DNA from: CAYOLL01 sp964404765 [NCBI: uncultured Gemmatimonadota bacterium] | Lineage (GTDB): Bacteria; 4572-55 | Length of the DNA stretch: 11,159 nucleotides | Direction: 5' to 3' | Assembly (NCBI GenBank): GCA_964404765.1 | Contig: CAYOLL010000190.1 | Location: 1 to 11,159, forward strand | Part shown: positions 1 through 7,264 of the stretch, piece by piece | Numbering within the stretch: position 1 is the stretch's first letter | Layout of the letters: every line of letters begins with the position of its first letter | Position numbers and translations under genes: made by a program | Notes under the pieces: model-generated | What the model was told of the DNA's origin: nothing | The model's database searches: none | What the model saw: only the letters and a program-made list of their open reading frames with translations

Positions 1-1155
1 GATCTCATCACGCAACATCACTTGGCCAATCGCTATTCCGAACCCTGGGAAAAAACAACTTGCTGGGGCGCTTATGTATATGACAGCAAGGGTGATTGTG
101 TAAAAAAAATACTGGCCAAAGTAACTGTATTGGCCAGCGGCGGCTGCGGACAGGTTTATCAACATACGACAAACCCGGCGATTGCCACAGGCGACGGCAT
201 TTGCATGGCCTATCGTGCCGGGGCGGAAATTGCCAATCTTGAATTTGTCCAGTTTCATCCCACATCTTTATATCAACCCGAATCACGCGAGCGTTCATTT
301 TTAATATCGGAAGCTGTCCGCGGTGAAGGCGCAATCCTGCGGTCGTTAGACGGCGTGCGCTTTATGCCAAAATATCATGCATTGGCCGAGCTGGCGCCGC
401 GTGATATTGTTGCTCGCGCTATAGATAATGAAATGAAGCGCCGGGGCGATTTTTATGTCTGGTTGGATGTCACTCACCATTCGCAGGAAAAGCTGCAAAA
501 ACGCTTTCCAAATATTTATGCCCACTGCATAAATCATGGTATTGATATGGCCAAAGATTATATTCCGGTTGTTCCTGCGGCGCATTATATGTGTGGCGGG
601 ATAGTTACGGATTCCAATGGCCAAACTTCGATTCGCAACTTGTATGCGACCGGAGAAGTGATTCACTCCGGCTTGCATGGCGCAAATCGGCTGGCTAGTA
701 ATTCGCTTCTGGAGGCGGTCGTTTATTCACGCCGTATTTTTAACCGCATCCGGGATATGGGGATCATTTCCGTGGGCTGTAATTTCCCCGATATACCGGC
801 CTGGGATGATACCGGTGTGGCGCGCAGCGAGGAATCCGTGCTGATTTCGCATGACCGCAACAACATTAAGCGTTTAATGTGGGATTATGTGGGGATTGTC
901 CGTTCCAATCGTCGTTTGGAGCGGGCTAAAGAGCGGATTTCGTTTCTAAAAAAGGATATTACTGAATTTTATCGCACAACGCGTTTGACCGTCGATTTAA
1001 TTGAATTGCGCAATCTGGTCATTGTGGCCGAGCTGATCATTCGTTGTGCGTTGATGCGTAAGGAAAGCCGTGGTCTGCATTATAATATAGACTATCCAGA
1101 GCAAGATGACAAACGCTGGCTGCGTGATACGGTTGTGCGTACGGCGGAGCTATAG
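1..1155 (+). CDS. nadB: L-aspartate oxidase NadB, 3' part (N-terminus outside the window)
   Basis: NadB is a flavoprotein that oxidises L-aspartate to iminoaspartate, the first step of de novo NAD synthesis; NadA then makes quinolinate. The frame is open from base 1, so the gene begins upstream; 384 codons are present and roughly 160 N-terminal residues, including the FAD Rossmann start, are missing. Motifs matching E. coli NadB appear in order: TTNPAIATGDG, FVQFHPTSLY (conserved His), ELAPRDIVARAID (conserved Arg), VPAAHYMCGG (conserved His) and HGANRLASNSLLE (conserved Arg, FAD contact). The C-terminal helical domain follows, with MWDYVGIVR and LRNLVIVAELI. These residues separate NadB from the related SdhA/FrdA flavoproteins with good certainty. 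The TTG at 22 is internal, not the start. It ends in TAG, and a repeat element starts at the next base. No nadA or nadC is visible. Confidence 0.96.
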   Translation, partial: DLITQHHLANRYSEPWEKTTCWGAYVYDSKGDCVKKILAKVTVLASGGCGQVYQHTTNPAIATGDGICMAYRAGAEIANLEFVQFHPTSLYQPESRERSFLISEAVRGEGAILRSLDGVRFMPKYHALAELAPRDIVARAIDNEMKRRGDFYVWLDVTHHSQEKLQKRFPNIYAHCINHGIDMAKDYIPVVPAAHYMCGGIVTDSNGQTSIRNLYATGEVIHSGLHGANRLASNSLLEAVVYSRRIFNRIRDMGIISVGCNFPDIPAWDDTGVARSEESVLISHDRNNIKRLMWDYVGIVRSNRRLERAKERISFLKKDITEFYRTTRLTVDLIELRNLVIVAELIIRCALMRKESRGLHYNIDYPEQDDKRWLRDTVVRTAEL

Positions 1156-1157
1156 CC

Positions 1158-1314
1158 TGAATTATTCACCACGAAATACACGAAATACACGAAAGGATAG
1201 TCATTTCAAAAGTTACGCATCAAAAACGGGAAAATAAAATTTTAAGCCTGAATTTGATAAACCCTTACTTTTCGTGCTTTTCGCGTATTTCGTGGTTCAT
1301 TTATGAACTATTCA
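1158..1314. repeat. Imperfect inverted-repeat element with ACGAAATAC tandem units
   Basis: Left arm 1158-1196: the palindrome-like 11-mer TGAATTATTCA, then nearly three tandem copies of the 9-mer ACGAAATAC. Right arm 1262-1314: the same layout inverted (on the minus strand TGAATAGTTCA, then CCACGAAATACGCGAAA and CACGAAAAG). The arms enclose about 65 bp of AT-rich sequence and could form a long imperfect hairpin. The element begins 3 bp after the nadB stop. A related copy lies after the ampG-like gene (from 10983), so this looks like a dispersed intergenic repeat or MITE-like element. It contains no reading frame. Confidence 0.7.
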
Positions 1315-1327
1315 GTGACCGAGACCC
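1306..1327 (-). repeat. Left copy of a 22-bp inverted repeat (partner 1961-1982)
   Basis: Read on the minus strand, this copy matches 1961-1982 on the plus strand at 21 of 22 positions; the core CTCGGTCACTGAATAGTT (18 bp) is identical. The pair brackets the small membrane-protein gene at 1454-1693. The left copy overlaps the right end of the ACGAAATAC repeat element. Confidence 0.75.
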
Positions 1328-1333
1328 TAAAAT

Positions 1334-1392
1334 CCTAAGGGTCTAATTGTAATACAAGTAACGTCAAGCAGTTACACGCCAAGACCCTTAGG
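1334..1392. repeat. 11-bp inverted repeat, possible hairpin
   Basis: CCTAAGGGTCT at 1334-1344 is exactly complementary to AGACCCTTAGG at 1382-1392, with a 37-nt gap. A further AGACCCT at 1322-1328 can pair with AGGGTCT at 1338-1344, so two alternative hairpins share the 1338-1344 segment. No T-run follows either one, so a simple terminator is unlikely. Function unknown; it may belong to the surrounding repeat cluster. Confidence 0.5.
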
Positions 1393-1453
1393 GTTTGTGC
1401 TTGAAGTTTCTTGTGAGGATAGCAGATTCTGCTTTATCAAAGTGCAAAATGAT

Positions 1454-1693
1454 TCAATGGCGACGGTTTTCCGGCTCGTAATAAAGATGGTTGGTGTAAT
1501 AAGGTAATTTCTCTTTATACACAGCCAACTGGTGATCGGAATAAAGCTTGATGATCACGCCACCAACGATCAGGACAATTAAAATTAAGGCAAGCGGGCG
1601 GTAAAATTTAAGTTTATGCTTGAGTTCTGCGTTTTTATCCTGAAGTTCCTGTATTTTCTCTTTCAGACAATCCTTGTCATTACAATTAGACAT
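1454..1693 (-). CDS. Small coiled-coil single-pass membrane protein, unknown function
   Basis: A 79-residue protein that I do not assign to a family. Residues 8-29 are charged and heptad-like (LKEKIQELQDKNAELKHKL), suggesting a short coiled coil. Residues 33-50 (PLALILIVLIVGGVIIKL) form one clear transmembrane helix. The C-terminal tail is rich in tyrosine. Cys4 and Cys9 lie in the short N-terminal segment. The gene looks genuine because a GGAGG (complement of 1703-1707) lies 9 nt before the ATG at 1693, and a near-consensus promoter sits about 60-90 bp upstream. It ends in TGA. It stands alone, divergent from lon, between two inverted-repeat copies. Arrangement of the helix between a coiled coil and a tail recalls small division or secretion accessory proteins, but nothing supports a specific function. 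Confidence 0.75.
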   Translation of the reverse strand: MSNCNDKDCLKEKIQELQDKNAELKHKLKFYRPLALILIVLIVGGVIIKLYSDHQLAVYKEKLPYYTNHLYYEPENRRH

Positions 1694-1753
1694 AATTCAA
1701 TTCCTCCGGCTGTAAAATAATCCTGAATCTATTAACAGTAGTCAAACTTGTAA

Positions 1754-1782
1754 AATATAGAAAACTTTTGCGTGATTGTCAA
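1754..1782 (-). promoter_or_regulatory. Near-consensus sigma-70 promoter for the small membrane protein
   Basis: On the minus strand a perfect -35 TTGACA (complement of 1777-1782) is followed by a 17-bp spacer and a -10 TATATT (complement of 1754-1759), one base from consensus. Transcription would start near 1747, leaving a leader of roughly 50 nt before the ATG at 1693. This is the best promoter match I see in the window. Confidence 0.75.
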
Positions 1783-1947
1783 GCCGTGACAAAAAAATTA
1801 AGATATTTCCTGGCGGAGATTGCTGATTTTTTTAAATCGCGAGTTGCGCTCCTTCAGCATAAATGGAACGATATGCCAAGTTGATTTTATATACACCTCA
1901 CAAATATTCCGGCGTTAAAAGTGTCATGCCTGAATCTACGCCGTTTT

Positions 1948-1967
1948 GAGCCCCCCGCGGGGGGCTC
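1948..1967. repeat. Perfect 20-bp GC-rich palindrome upstream of lon
   Basis: Bases 1948-1967 (GAG, six C, GCGG, four G, CTC) are their own reverse complement over all 20 positions. It lies 63 bp before the lon start and partly overlaps the right copy of the 22-bp inverted repeat. There is no T-run after it on either strand, so it is not a normal intrinsic terminator. It could be a cruciform, an RNA hairpin in the lon leader, or a repeat-element end. Confidence 0.7.
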
Positions 1968-1982
1968 GGTCACTGAATAGTT
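1961..1982 (+). repeat. Right copy of a 22-bp inverted repeat (partner 1306-1327)
   Basis: It carries the 18-bp core CTCGGTCACTGAATAGTT found inverted at 1306-1323. The copy ends about 48 bp before the lon start codon. Of the rest of the spacer 1694-2030, I see only the minus-strand promoter and the GC palindrome; no CIRCE or other heat-shock operator is evident. Confidence 0.75.
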
Positions 1983-2030
1983 ACGAAAATTTTATGTTAG
2001 CTAGCACATTTCATTTTTTGAGGAGAGATC

Positions 2031-4520
2031 ATGGCTAATAACAAGCAGCGGTCACGTACAAATGACATACCAATCCATGTTATTCCGGAAGAACTGCCAA
2101 TAATTCCGATTAATGATACAGTTGTTTTTCCCCATTTGATTTTGCCACTCATGTTTTCCAATGAAGGGTTGATACAGCTGACGGATGAGTCGCTTAGCGC
2201 GAACAAAATGGTTGGCTTATTCAGCCAAAAACCAGTGCCTGTTCGTGATAGTAGCGAGGCCGAAGGTATGCCTCAGCCAGATGGCGAACTTTATTCAGTC
2301 GGCACCGCAGCTTCAATTATAAAAATGTTGCGGTTTCCCAACGGGGCAGTGCGTGTCGTTGTGCAAGGCCTGGCGCGTATTCAGCTTAAGAAAATTATTG
2401 CTGACCAGCCTTTTATTCGGGCCAGAGTCGAATATATTGATGTAGACGAAAGTAAGACCTTGGAGATTGAAGCATTAATGCGCAATGCAGTGACCCAATT
2501 TCAAAAAGTTGTGCAATTGACCCAACATTTGCCCAATGAAATGCAGTTGGCCGCACTCAACATTGAAGAGCCCGGCAAATTGGCTGATTTTATTACCGCA
2601 AATTTAAATATCAATATGGAAGAGCGGCAGCGCGTTTTGGAAACTATCAATGTTAAAAAACGCCTGGAAATGGTGAATCGCTATCTCAATAAAGAAGTAA
2701 AGGTGCTTGAATTAGGCAACAAAATTCAGGCTAATGTCAAGGACGAGATGGATAAAGATCAGCGCGAATATTATCTACGAGAACAAATGCAGGCTATTCG
2801 CAAAGAGTTGGGTGAAGAAACCAACACCCAAATGGAAGTTGAAGAGCTTAAGAAAAAGATAATCGAAGCGAATATGCCGGAAGAAGCTAAAAAAGCAGCA
2901 GATAAAGAGTTGGAACGTTTGGCCATGATGCCGCCGGCCGCTGCAGAGTATACAGTTTCGCGCACGTACATTGACTGGCTGGTAACATTGCCCTGGGCCA
3001 AAATTTCTGAGGACAATCTTGATTTGGGAAAAGCGGAAAATGTCCTGCGCGAAGATCATTACGGGTTGAATAAAGTGAAGGAGCGCATCATCGAATATTT
3101 AGCAGTGCGCAAACTAAAAAGCGATATGAAGGGGCCGATTTTCTGTTTTGTTGGCCCGCCCGGTGTGGGGAAAACATCTCTGGGTCGATCTATCGCAAGG
3201 GCGTTGGATCGAAAATTTGTGCGCTTTTCCGTGGGCGGCATCCGTGACGAGGCCGAAATTCGCGGGCATCGTCGAACCTACATCGGTTCGCTGCCAGGGC
3301 GTATTATTCAGGGCATGCGCAATGCCGGAACGAACAATCCGGTCTTCATGCTGGATGAAATCGACAAGGTTGGCACCGATTTTCGGGGTGATCCCGCGTC
3401 TGCTTTACTGGAAGTTTTGGACCCAGAACAAAACAAAGAATTTTCCGATCATTATCTGGAGGTAAAATTCGACTTATCCAAGGTAATGTTTATCACCACA
3501 GCAAATTACACCCATCCCATTCCCAGTCCTTTGTTAGACCGGATGGAGGTGTTGGAACTGCCCGGTTATACGCTGGAAGAAAAGATGGCCATTGCCCGGA
3601 ACTATTTGCTGCCACGGCAGCTTAGCGAACACGGCATTGATGGTAAACGCCTTAGCTTTACCGAAGATTCGCTCAAAACAATTGTGCGGGATTATACACG
3701 CGAAGCCGGCGTTCGAAATTTGGAGCGTGAGATTGCTACAATATGTCGTAAAGTAGCTAAGGATGTGGCGTTGGGAAGCAAGAAAAGGGTTACGATTACA
3801 CCCAAGCATTTGGCTAAATTCCTCGGCGCAATTAAATTTCTACCGGAAGTAAGTATGCACCAAAATGAAGTTGGTATTACGACTGGCCTGGCCTGGACAC
3901 AAGTAGGGGGCTCTATTATTTTTATTGAAGCGACAAAAATGAAAGGCACTAAGGGTCTGGCGCTTACCGGTTCTTTGGGTGATGTCATGAAGGAGTCGGC
4001 TCATATTGCGCTGAGTTTTGTGCGCTCACAGGCTGATAAGCTGGGTGTTGAGCCCTCCTTTTTTAGTGAAAACGAAATACATTTACATGTACCTGCCGGC
4101 GCTGTCCCCAAAGACGGGCCATCAGCCGGTGTGGCAATGGCGACAACGCTGGCATCATTAGCATCGGGACGGGCGGTTCGACGAGATATTGCCATGACCG
4201 GCGAAATTACATTACACGGCAAAGTTCTGGCTATTGGCGGCGTTAAAGAGAAAGTACTGGCGGCGCGGCAAGCCGGAATCATGACTGTTATCCTACCGGA
4301 AGAGAACCGCAAGGATCTGGAAGACGTGCCGGATGTTGCAAAAAAAGAATTGACCTTTAAATTTGTTGCTCATATTGACGATGTTTTAAAGATGGCTTTG
4401 ATGCCCGATGTTGTGCGAAAAAAGCTGAATAAAACAATCGCCGGGACACAAAAGGTTTTGAATAAGACAAATGGCGCTCGTCTGGCGGATCAACCTTTAC
4501 CGGTCATCGTACCCAATTAG
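2031..4520 (+). CDS. lon: ATP-dependent protease Lon (LonA type)
   Basis: Lon is a cytoplasmic homo-oligomeric AAA+ serine protease that degrades misfolded and regulatory proteins. The 829 residues show the full LonA plan. An N-terminal substrate-binding domain (about 20-215, opening ELPIIPINDTVVFP) is followed by a coiled-coil helical linker to about 345. The AAA+ module has Walker A GPPGVGKT (375-382) and Walker B VFMLDEID (438-445). In the C-terminal protease domain, catalytic Ser698 sits in PKDGPSAG and Lys741 in GGVKEKVLAA, the same 43-residue spacing as E. coli Ser679/Lys722. A tail of about 40 residues after DDVLKMAL is not typical and looks unstructured. GAGGAG lies 6-7 nt before the ATG. 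A biotin-carrier gene starts 13 bp after its stop. Nothing looks broken; the identification is very secure. Confidence 0.98.
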   Translation: MANNKQRSRTNDIPIHVIPEELPIIPINDTVVFPHLILPLMFSNEGLIQLTDESLSANKMVGLFSQKPVPVRDSSEAEGMPQPDGELYSVGTAASIIKMLRFPNGAVRVVVQGLARIQLKKIIADQPFIRARVEYIDVDESKTLEIEALMRNAVTQFQKVVQLTQHLPNEMQLAALNIEEPGKLADFITANLNINMEERQRVLETINVKKRLEMVNRYLNKEVKVLELGNKIQANVKDEMDKDQREYYLREQMQAIRKELGEETNTQMEVEELKKKIIEANMPEEAKKAADKELERLAMMPPAAAEYTVSRTYIDWLVTLPWAKISEDNLDLGKAENVLREDHYGLNKVKERIIEYLAVRKLKSDMKGPIFCFVGPPGVGKTSLGRSIARALDRKFVRFSVGGIRDEAEIRGHRRTYIGSLPGRIIQGMRNAGTNNPVFMLDEIDKVGTDFRGDPASALLEVLDPEQNKEFSDHYLEVKFDLSKVMFITTANYTHPIPSPLLDRMEVLELPGYTLEEKMAIARNYLLPRQLSEHGIDGKRLSFTEDSLKTIVRDYTREAGVRNLEREIATICRKVAKDVALGSKKRVTITPKHLAKFLGAIKFLPEVSMHQNEVGITTGLAWTQVGGSIIFIEATKMKGTKGLALTGSLGDVMKESAHIALSFVRSQADKLGVEPSFFSENEIHLHVPAGAVPKDGPSAGVAMATTLASLASGRAVRRDIAMTGEITLHGKVLAIGGVKEKVLAARQAGIMTVILPEENRKDLEDVPDVAKKELTFKFVAHIDDVLKMALMPDVVRKKLNKTIAGTQKVLNKTNGARLADQPLPVIVPN

Positions 4521-4533
4521 CCGGGGCATCTCT

Positions 4534-5037
4534 ATGAAGTTTTTTACTACGTATAATAATACAGCTTACGAAGTTGAAATTGAGCAGATTGACGGCATTA
4601 CGAAGATTCTTCTTAACGGCAAACCGGTAATGGTAGATTTCCGCCGTCTGCAGTCCAACCATGCCTCATATTTAATGAATGGGCGGTCTTATGAAGCTTA
4701 TATTCAGGAAAAGCAACTCAAAATTCATGTCACCGTCGATCATCATGAATTTCCGATTGAATTGATTGATGAGCTTACCTACAATTTAGATAAACTCGGT
4801 ATTAAGACCAAAAAGGATATCGGCCCAAAAATTATACAAGCGCCAATGCCCGGTTTGATCCTTAGAATTTTGGTTAAAGAGGGCGATTTAATTCAGGCCA
4901 ACAGCAGTGTAGTGCTTATTGAAGCAATGAAAATGGAAAACGAGATTAAATCTCCTCAGGCGGGTGTCGTAAGTAAGATATATGTTCAGGAACGACAAGC
5001 CGTCGAATACGCCGCAAATCTAATCCTGATCCAATAG
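4534..5037 (+). CDS. Biotin carboxyl carrier (biotin/lipoyl attachment) protein
   Basis: A 167-residue carrier protein. The C-terminal biotinyl domain (about 98-167) has APMPG at 103-107 and the biotinylation motif EAMKMEN, with Lys133 as the expected biotin site. Such domains shuttle CO2 between a biotin carboxylase and a carboxyltransferase in acyl-CoA, pyruvate or oxaloacetate carboxylases and decarboxylases. The N-terminal 95 residues form a beta-rich segment seen in acyl-CoA carboxylase carrier subunits; it lacks the long Ala/Pro linker of decarboxylase gamma subunits. No carboxylase or transferase gene lies in the window, so the parent enzyme cannot be named. The frame stays open back to 4471 inside lon, but the ATG at 4534, 13 bp after the lon stop, gives the compact family-like protein and follows a modest GGGG. 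It is probably cotranscribed with lon. Confidence 0.9.
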   Translation: MKFFTTYNNTAYEVEIEQIDGITKILLNGKPVMVDFRRLQSNHASYLMNGRSYEAYIQEKQLKIHVTVDHHEFPIELIDELTYNLDKLGIKTKKDIGPKIIQAPMPGLILRILVKEGDLIQANSSVVLIEAMKMENEIKSPQAGVVSKIYVQERQAVEYAANLILIQ

Positions 5038-5081
5038 CGTGGGCTGAATGCTTGTGTAAAATGTGTGGCGAGTCTTTTTAA

Positions 5082-5107
5082 AAAGCATATGTTAGCTTTC
5101 CTTTTTT
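5082..5107 (+). terminator. Weak candidate terminator after the lon-biotin carrier pair
   Basis: AAAGC (5082-5086) can pair with GCTTT (5095-5099) across an 8-nt loop, followed after two C by six T (5102-5107). The stem is short and AT-rich, so termination here is only a possibility. It is the best candidate in the 194-bp gap before the next gene. Confidence 0.3.
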
Positions 5108-5161
5108 AAATGATGCCTAAAATTTTTGCTGCTTTAACGCGAACTTCTTTTAAAATGTGTG

Positions 5162-5167
5162 TATAAT
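5162..5167 (+). promoter_or_regulatory. Candidate -10 box for the BamD-like gene cluster
   Basis: A perfect TATAAT lies 64 bp before the ATG at 5232, in an AT-rich gap. I find no good -35 hexamer at 16-18 bp, so this rests on the -10 alone. Confidence 0.3.
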
Positions 5168-5231
5168 AGGCCACAGGTTTTATAATTAATAAATTGTCGG
5201 TTTTATGTCGAAAATGTAATGAAAGCGATTT

Positions 5232-6020
5232 ATGTTCCAATTGAGATCATTTCCAAAAAATCTGATGTACTTTATTTTGTTCGGCCATATTGCAATTTTG
5301 GCGTGTCCGGCGTGTTCATCAACAAAAGCCAAAGCATATAAATCACCCGAAGAACTGCTTAATGACGCGCAAGCCAAATTAGACCGTGGTAAGACCGATG
5401 ATGCTTTGTTTTTGTTAGAACAATTAGTTTATAACTATCGTGCTTTTGAGAAACGGGAACAAGCATCTTTTTTAATTGTCAAAGCCTATTTAAAAAACAA
5501 AGATTATGCAATGACCGTCGCAGAAGGCCGGGACTTCGTTCGTGATTTTCCGGGCAGTGATTTAGCTGACGACGCTCAATTTTTAATTGCAGATGCACTC
5601 TATCGGCAATCACCTTCTTATGCGTTAGATCAAACAACGACCCGAGAAGCCGTAATTGAGTTTAATACGTTGTTGAATTCTTACCCAAAGACGGAACGCC
5701 GGGGTGAGGCTGAGCAGAGTCTAAAAAAATGCATTAATAAATTAGCAGAAAAGGATTACGAGAACGGATGTTTTTATGCCAGACTTAAAATGCCCAATGC
5801 GGCTACGGTTCATTTTGAATCTGCGCTAAAGTATTATCCGGACAGTGATTGGGCCGATGACACAATGTTTCAGTTGGGTAAGGCCTATATTAAATCAAAC
5901 AAAGCCGGCGAGGCTTCCGATACTTTTAATAAATTGATTACGACGCATCCCGATAGCAAATGGATTGAAGACGCGAAAGCGCTGATAGATCAAATTGCCA
6001 GTTGGGATGGCGCCAAATAA
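5232..6020 (+). CDS. BamD-like outer-membrane assembly lipoprotein (TPR repeats)
   Basis: A 262-residue exported TPR protein resembling BamD/YfiO, the lipoprotein that works with BamA to insert beta-barrel proteins into the outer membrane. Residues 12-25 form a hydrophobic signal ending ILAC, a plausible lipobox with Cys25 lipidated; Cys28 follows closely. TPR-like helix pairs then run in order: about 38-70 (SPEELLNDAQAKLDRGKTDD), 74-107, 110-153 (PGSDLADDAQFLIADALYR, then REAVIEFNTLLNSYP, a BamD-like segment), 158-204 and 205-250. The length fits BamD (about 240-280). The ATG at 5232 gives the signal peptide, although its ribosome site is weak. It heads a tightly spaced group: the next gene starts 27 bp later. 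Other periplasmic TPR families such as YbgF/CpoB are possible, but the lipobox and middle segment favour BamD. Confidence 0.82.
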   Translation: MFQLRSFPKNLMYFILFGHIAILACPACSSTKAKAYKSPEELLNDAQAKLDRGKTDDALFLLEQLVYNYRAFEKREQASFLIVKAYLKNKDYAMTVAEGRDFVRDFPGSDLADDAQFLIADALYRQSPSYALDQTTTREAVIEFNTLLNSYPKTERRGEAEQSLKKCINKLAEKDYENGCFYARLKMPNAATVHFESALKYYPDSDWADDTMFQLGKAYIKSNKAGEASDTFNKLITTHPDSKWIEDAKALIDQIASWDGAK

Positions 6021-6047
6021 TAGGGCAATTTTTGAGGAGGTATACCG

Positions 6048-6731
6048 TTGAAAAAGGATAAGCTAACAAAGAAAGATTTAAAAGAGGACGAATTTTTAGA
6101 GGCTGTTGTTTCGTCGACCTCTTTTTTGCAAAGTCATTTGCAGCAAATTTTGGCTGTTGTTGTTGTATTGGTCTTGGTTGGCGGAGGGGTTACCTTATAT
6201 AACCATCTTGGGAAAAAGAATGAAAGTGAAGCCAGTATTTTATCCGGGCAAGCCCGAGCCGCTTATCAAGCCAATAATTATGATGAAGCATTGAAGCACT
6301 TTACGACGCTGGTTGATAAATTTGGCAGTACATCAAGTGGTGATGAAGCTGTTATGTACATCGCCAACATTCATTTTCAGAAAGAGCAGTATGATTTAGC
6401 TCTTGAGCAATACAAAAAATGTATGCACGAGAGCGCAAAAGGCGGTATTCTTTATAATGGGGCGCAAGAAGGAATTGCTGCCTGTTACGAAGGGCTGCAA
6501 AAATATGTAGAAGCCGCCAAAGAATATGAAAGTATTGCCAAAAATAATATGACCAACAAGACTCTGGCTGCGCGCAATTTATTTGCTGCGGCACGAGCGT
6601 ATGAAGCTGCAAATGATTTGGAATCGGCAAAAAAGCTTTGCACGGAAATTGTTGATAAATTTAAAGATACAAAAGAAAAACCTTTGGCCGAAAACAAGAT
6701 CGTTTCCTTAAGTTTGATAGCGCAAAAGTAG
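6048..6731 (+). CDS. Membrane-anchored TPR protein, YfgM-like
   Basis: A 227-residue protein with a charged cytoplasmic N-terminus (MKKDKLTKKDLKEDEF), one transmembrane helix at about 32-51 (LQQILAVVVVLVLVGGGVTL) and a TPR-rich periplasmic part (about 60-215). Repeats are visible as SGQARAAYQANNYDEALKHF (64-83), AVMYIANIHFQKEQYDLALE (101-120), GAQEGIAACYEGLQKYVEAA (138-157) and ARNLFAAARAYEAANDLESA (175-194). This layout matches the YfgM/tetratricopeptide-like family (Pfam PF09976), which associates with the SecYEG translocon and periplasmic chaperones in E. coli; the same role here is inference. The start is TTG at 6048, chosen because GAGGAGG (6034-6040) lies 7 nt upstream. It sits between the BamD-like gene (27 bp) and ssb (42 bp), which suggests one transcript and a shared envelope-assembly role. 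Confidence 0.82.
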   Translation: MKKDKLTKKDLKEDEFLEAVVSSTSFLQSHLQQILAVVVVLVLVGGGVTLYNHLGKKNESEASILSGQARAAYQANNYDEALKHFTTLVDKFGSTSSGDEAVMYIANIHFQKEQYDLALEQYKKCMHESAKGGILYNGAQEGIAACYEGLQKYVEAAKEYESIAKNNMTNKTLAARNLFAAARAYEAANDLESAKKLCTEIVDKFKDTKEKPLAENKIVSLSLIAQK

Positions 6732-6773
6732 CTATGACAAACCTTGCAACCATTTAACACTGAGAGGTCTGAT

Positions 6774-7226
6774 ATGTCTCGGGGCGTAAACAAAGTCATC
6801 TTAATCGGTAATTTAGGCAAAGATCCTGAGTTGCGTTACACTCCAAATGGCGCAGCGGTAGCCACATTTTCCATAGCCACCAATGAAAGTTGGACGGATA
6901 AGGAAGGAGTCAAGCACGATGAGACCGAATGGCATAATATTGTTGTTTGGAATCGTTTGGCTGAGATTTGCGGTCAATATTTAACAAAAGGGAAGAAAAT
7001 TTACGTCGAAGGGAAATTGCGAACCCGTTCCTGGGAAGATCAGAATAAAAATAAGCGCTATACTACGGAAGTGATTGTAAGGGAAATGCAAATGCTTGAC
7101 AGCGGAAGTGGGGAGCGCGGTGAAGGCTCAAGCTATGGCCCTCCGCCACCTCAAGACCCGCCACCCTATATTGCCAAGGAAGGCGGCAGCGGATCGTCCA
7201 CAACAGAGGATGATATTCCATTTTAA
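6774..7226 (+). CDS. ssb: Single-stranded DNA-binding protein SSB
   Basis: SSB coats single-stranded DNA in replication, recombination and repair, and recruits partners through its acidic C-terminal tip. The 150-residue protein has an OB fold (about 4-108) opening [19 protein letters not shown] and with typical [32 protein letters not shown] and [15 protein letters not shown] segments. A Gly/Pro/Ser-rich linker (110-145) leads to the partner-binding tip DDIPF (146-150), the classic bacterial ending. The ATG at 6774 is chosen because GAGAGG lies 6 nt upstream and the protein starts as in the family; a TTG at 6744 in the same frame is rejected. It lies within a run of envelope genes (spacing 42 and 38 bp), an odd setting for ssb. 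Confidence 0.97.
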   Translation: MSRGVNKVILIGNLGKDPELRYTPNGAAVATFSIATNESWTDKEGVKHDETEWHNIVVWNRLAEICGQYLTKGKKIYVEGKLRTRSWEDQNKNKRYTTEVIVREMQMLDSGSGERGEGSSYGPPPPQDPPPYIAKEGGSGSSTTEDDIPF

Positions 7227-7264
7227 CTTAATTCAAGTCTAACTTAATTTTAGGAGGTTGTAAT

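Noticed and set aside
1170-1195. CRISPR array from the ACGAAATAC repeats
   Set aside because: Units are 9 bp and directly abutting, with no spacers and no cas genes.
1984-2030. CIRCE or similar heat-shock operator before lon
   Set aside because: TTAGC and GCAC-like pieces are present but not the spaced inverted TTAGCACTC pair.
4471-4533. Longer biotin-carrier start overlapping lon
   Set aside because: The extra 21 residues are unlike the family, and a suitable ATG lies just after the lon stop.
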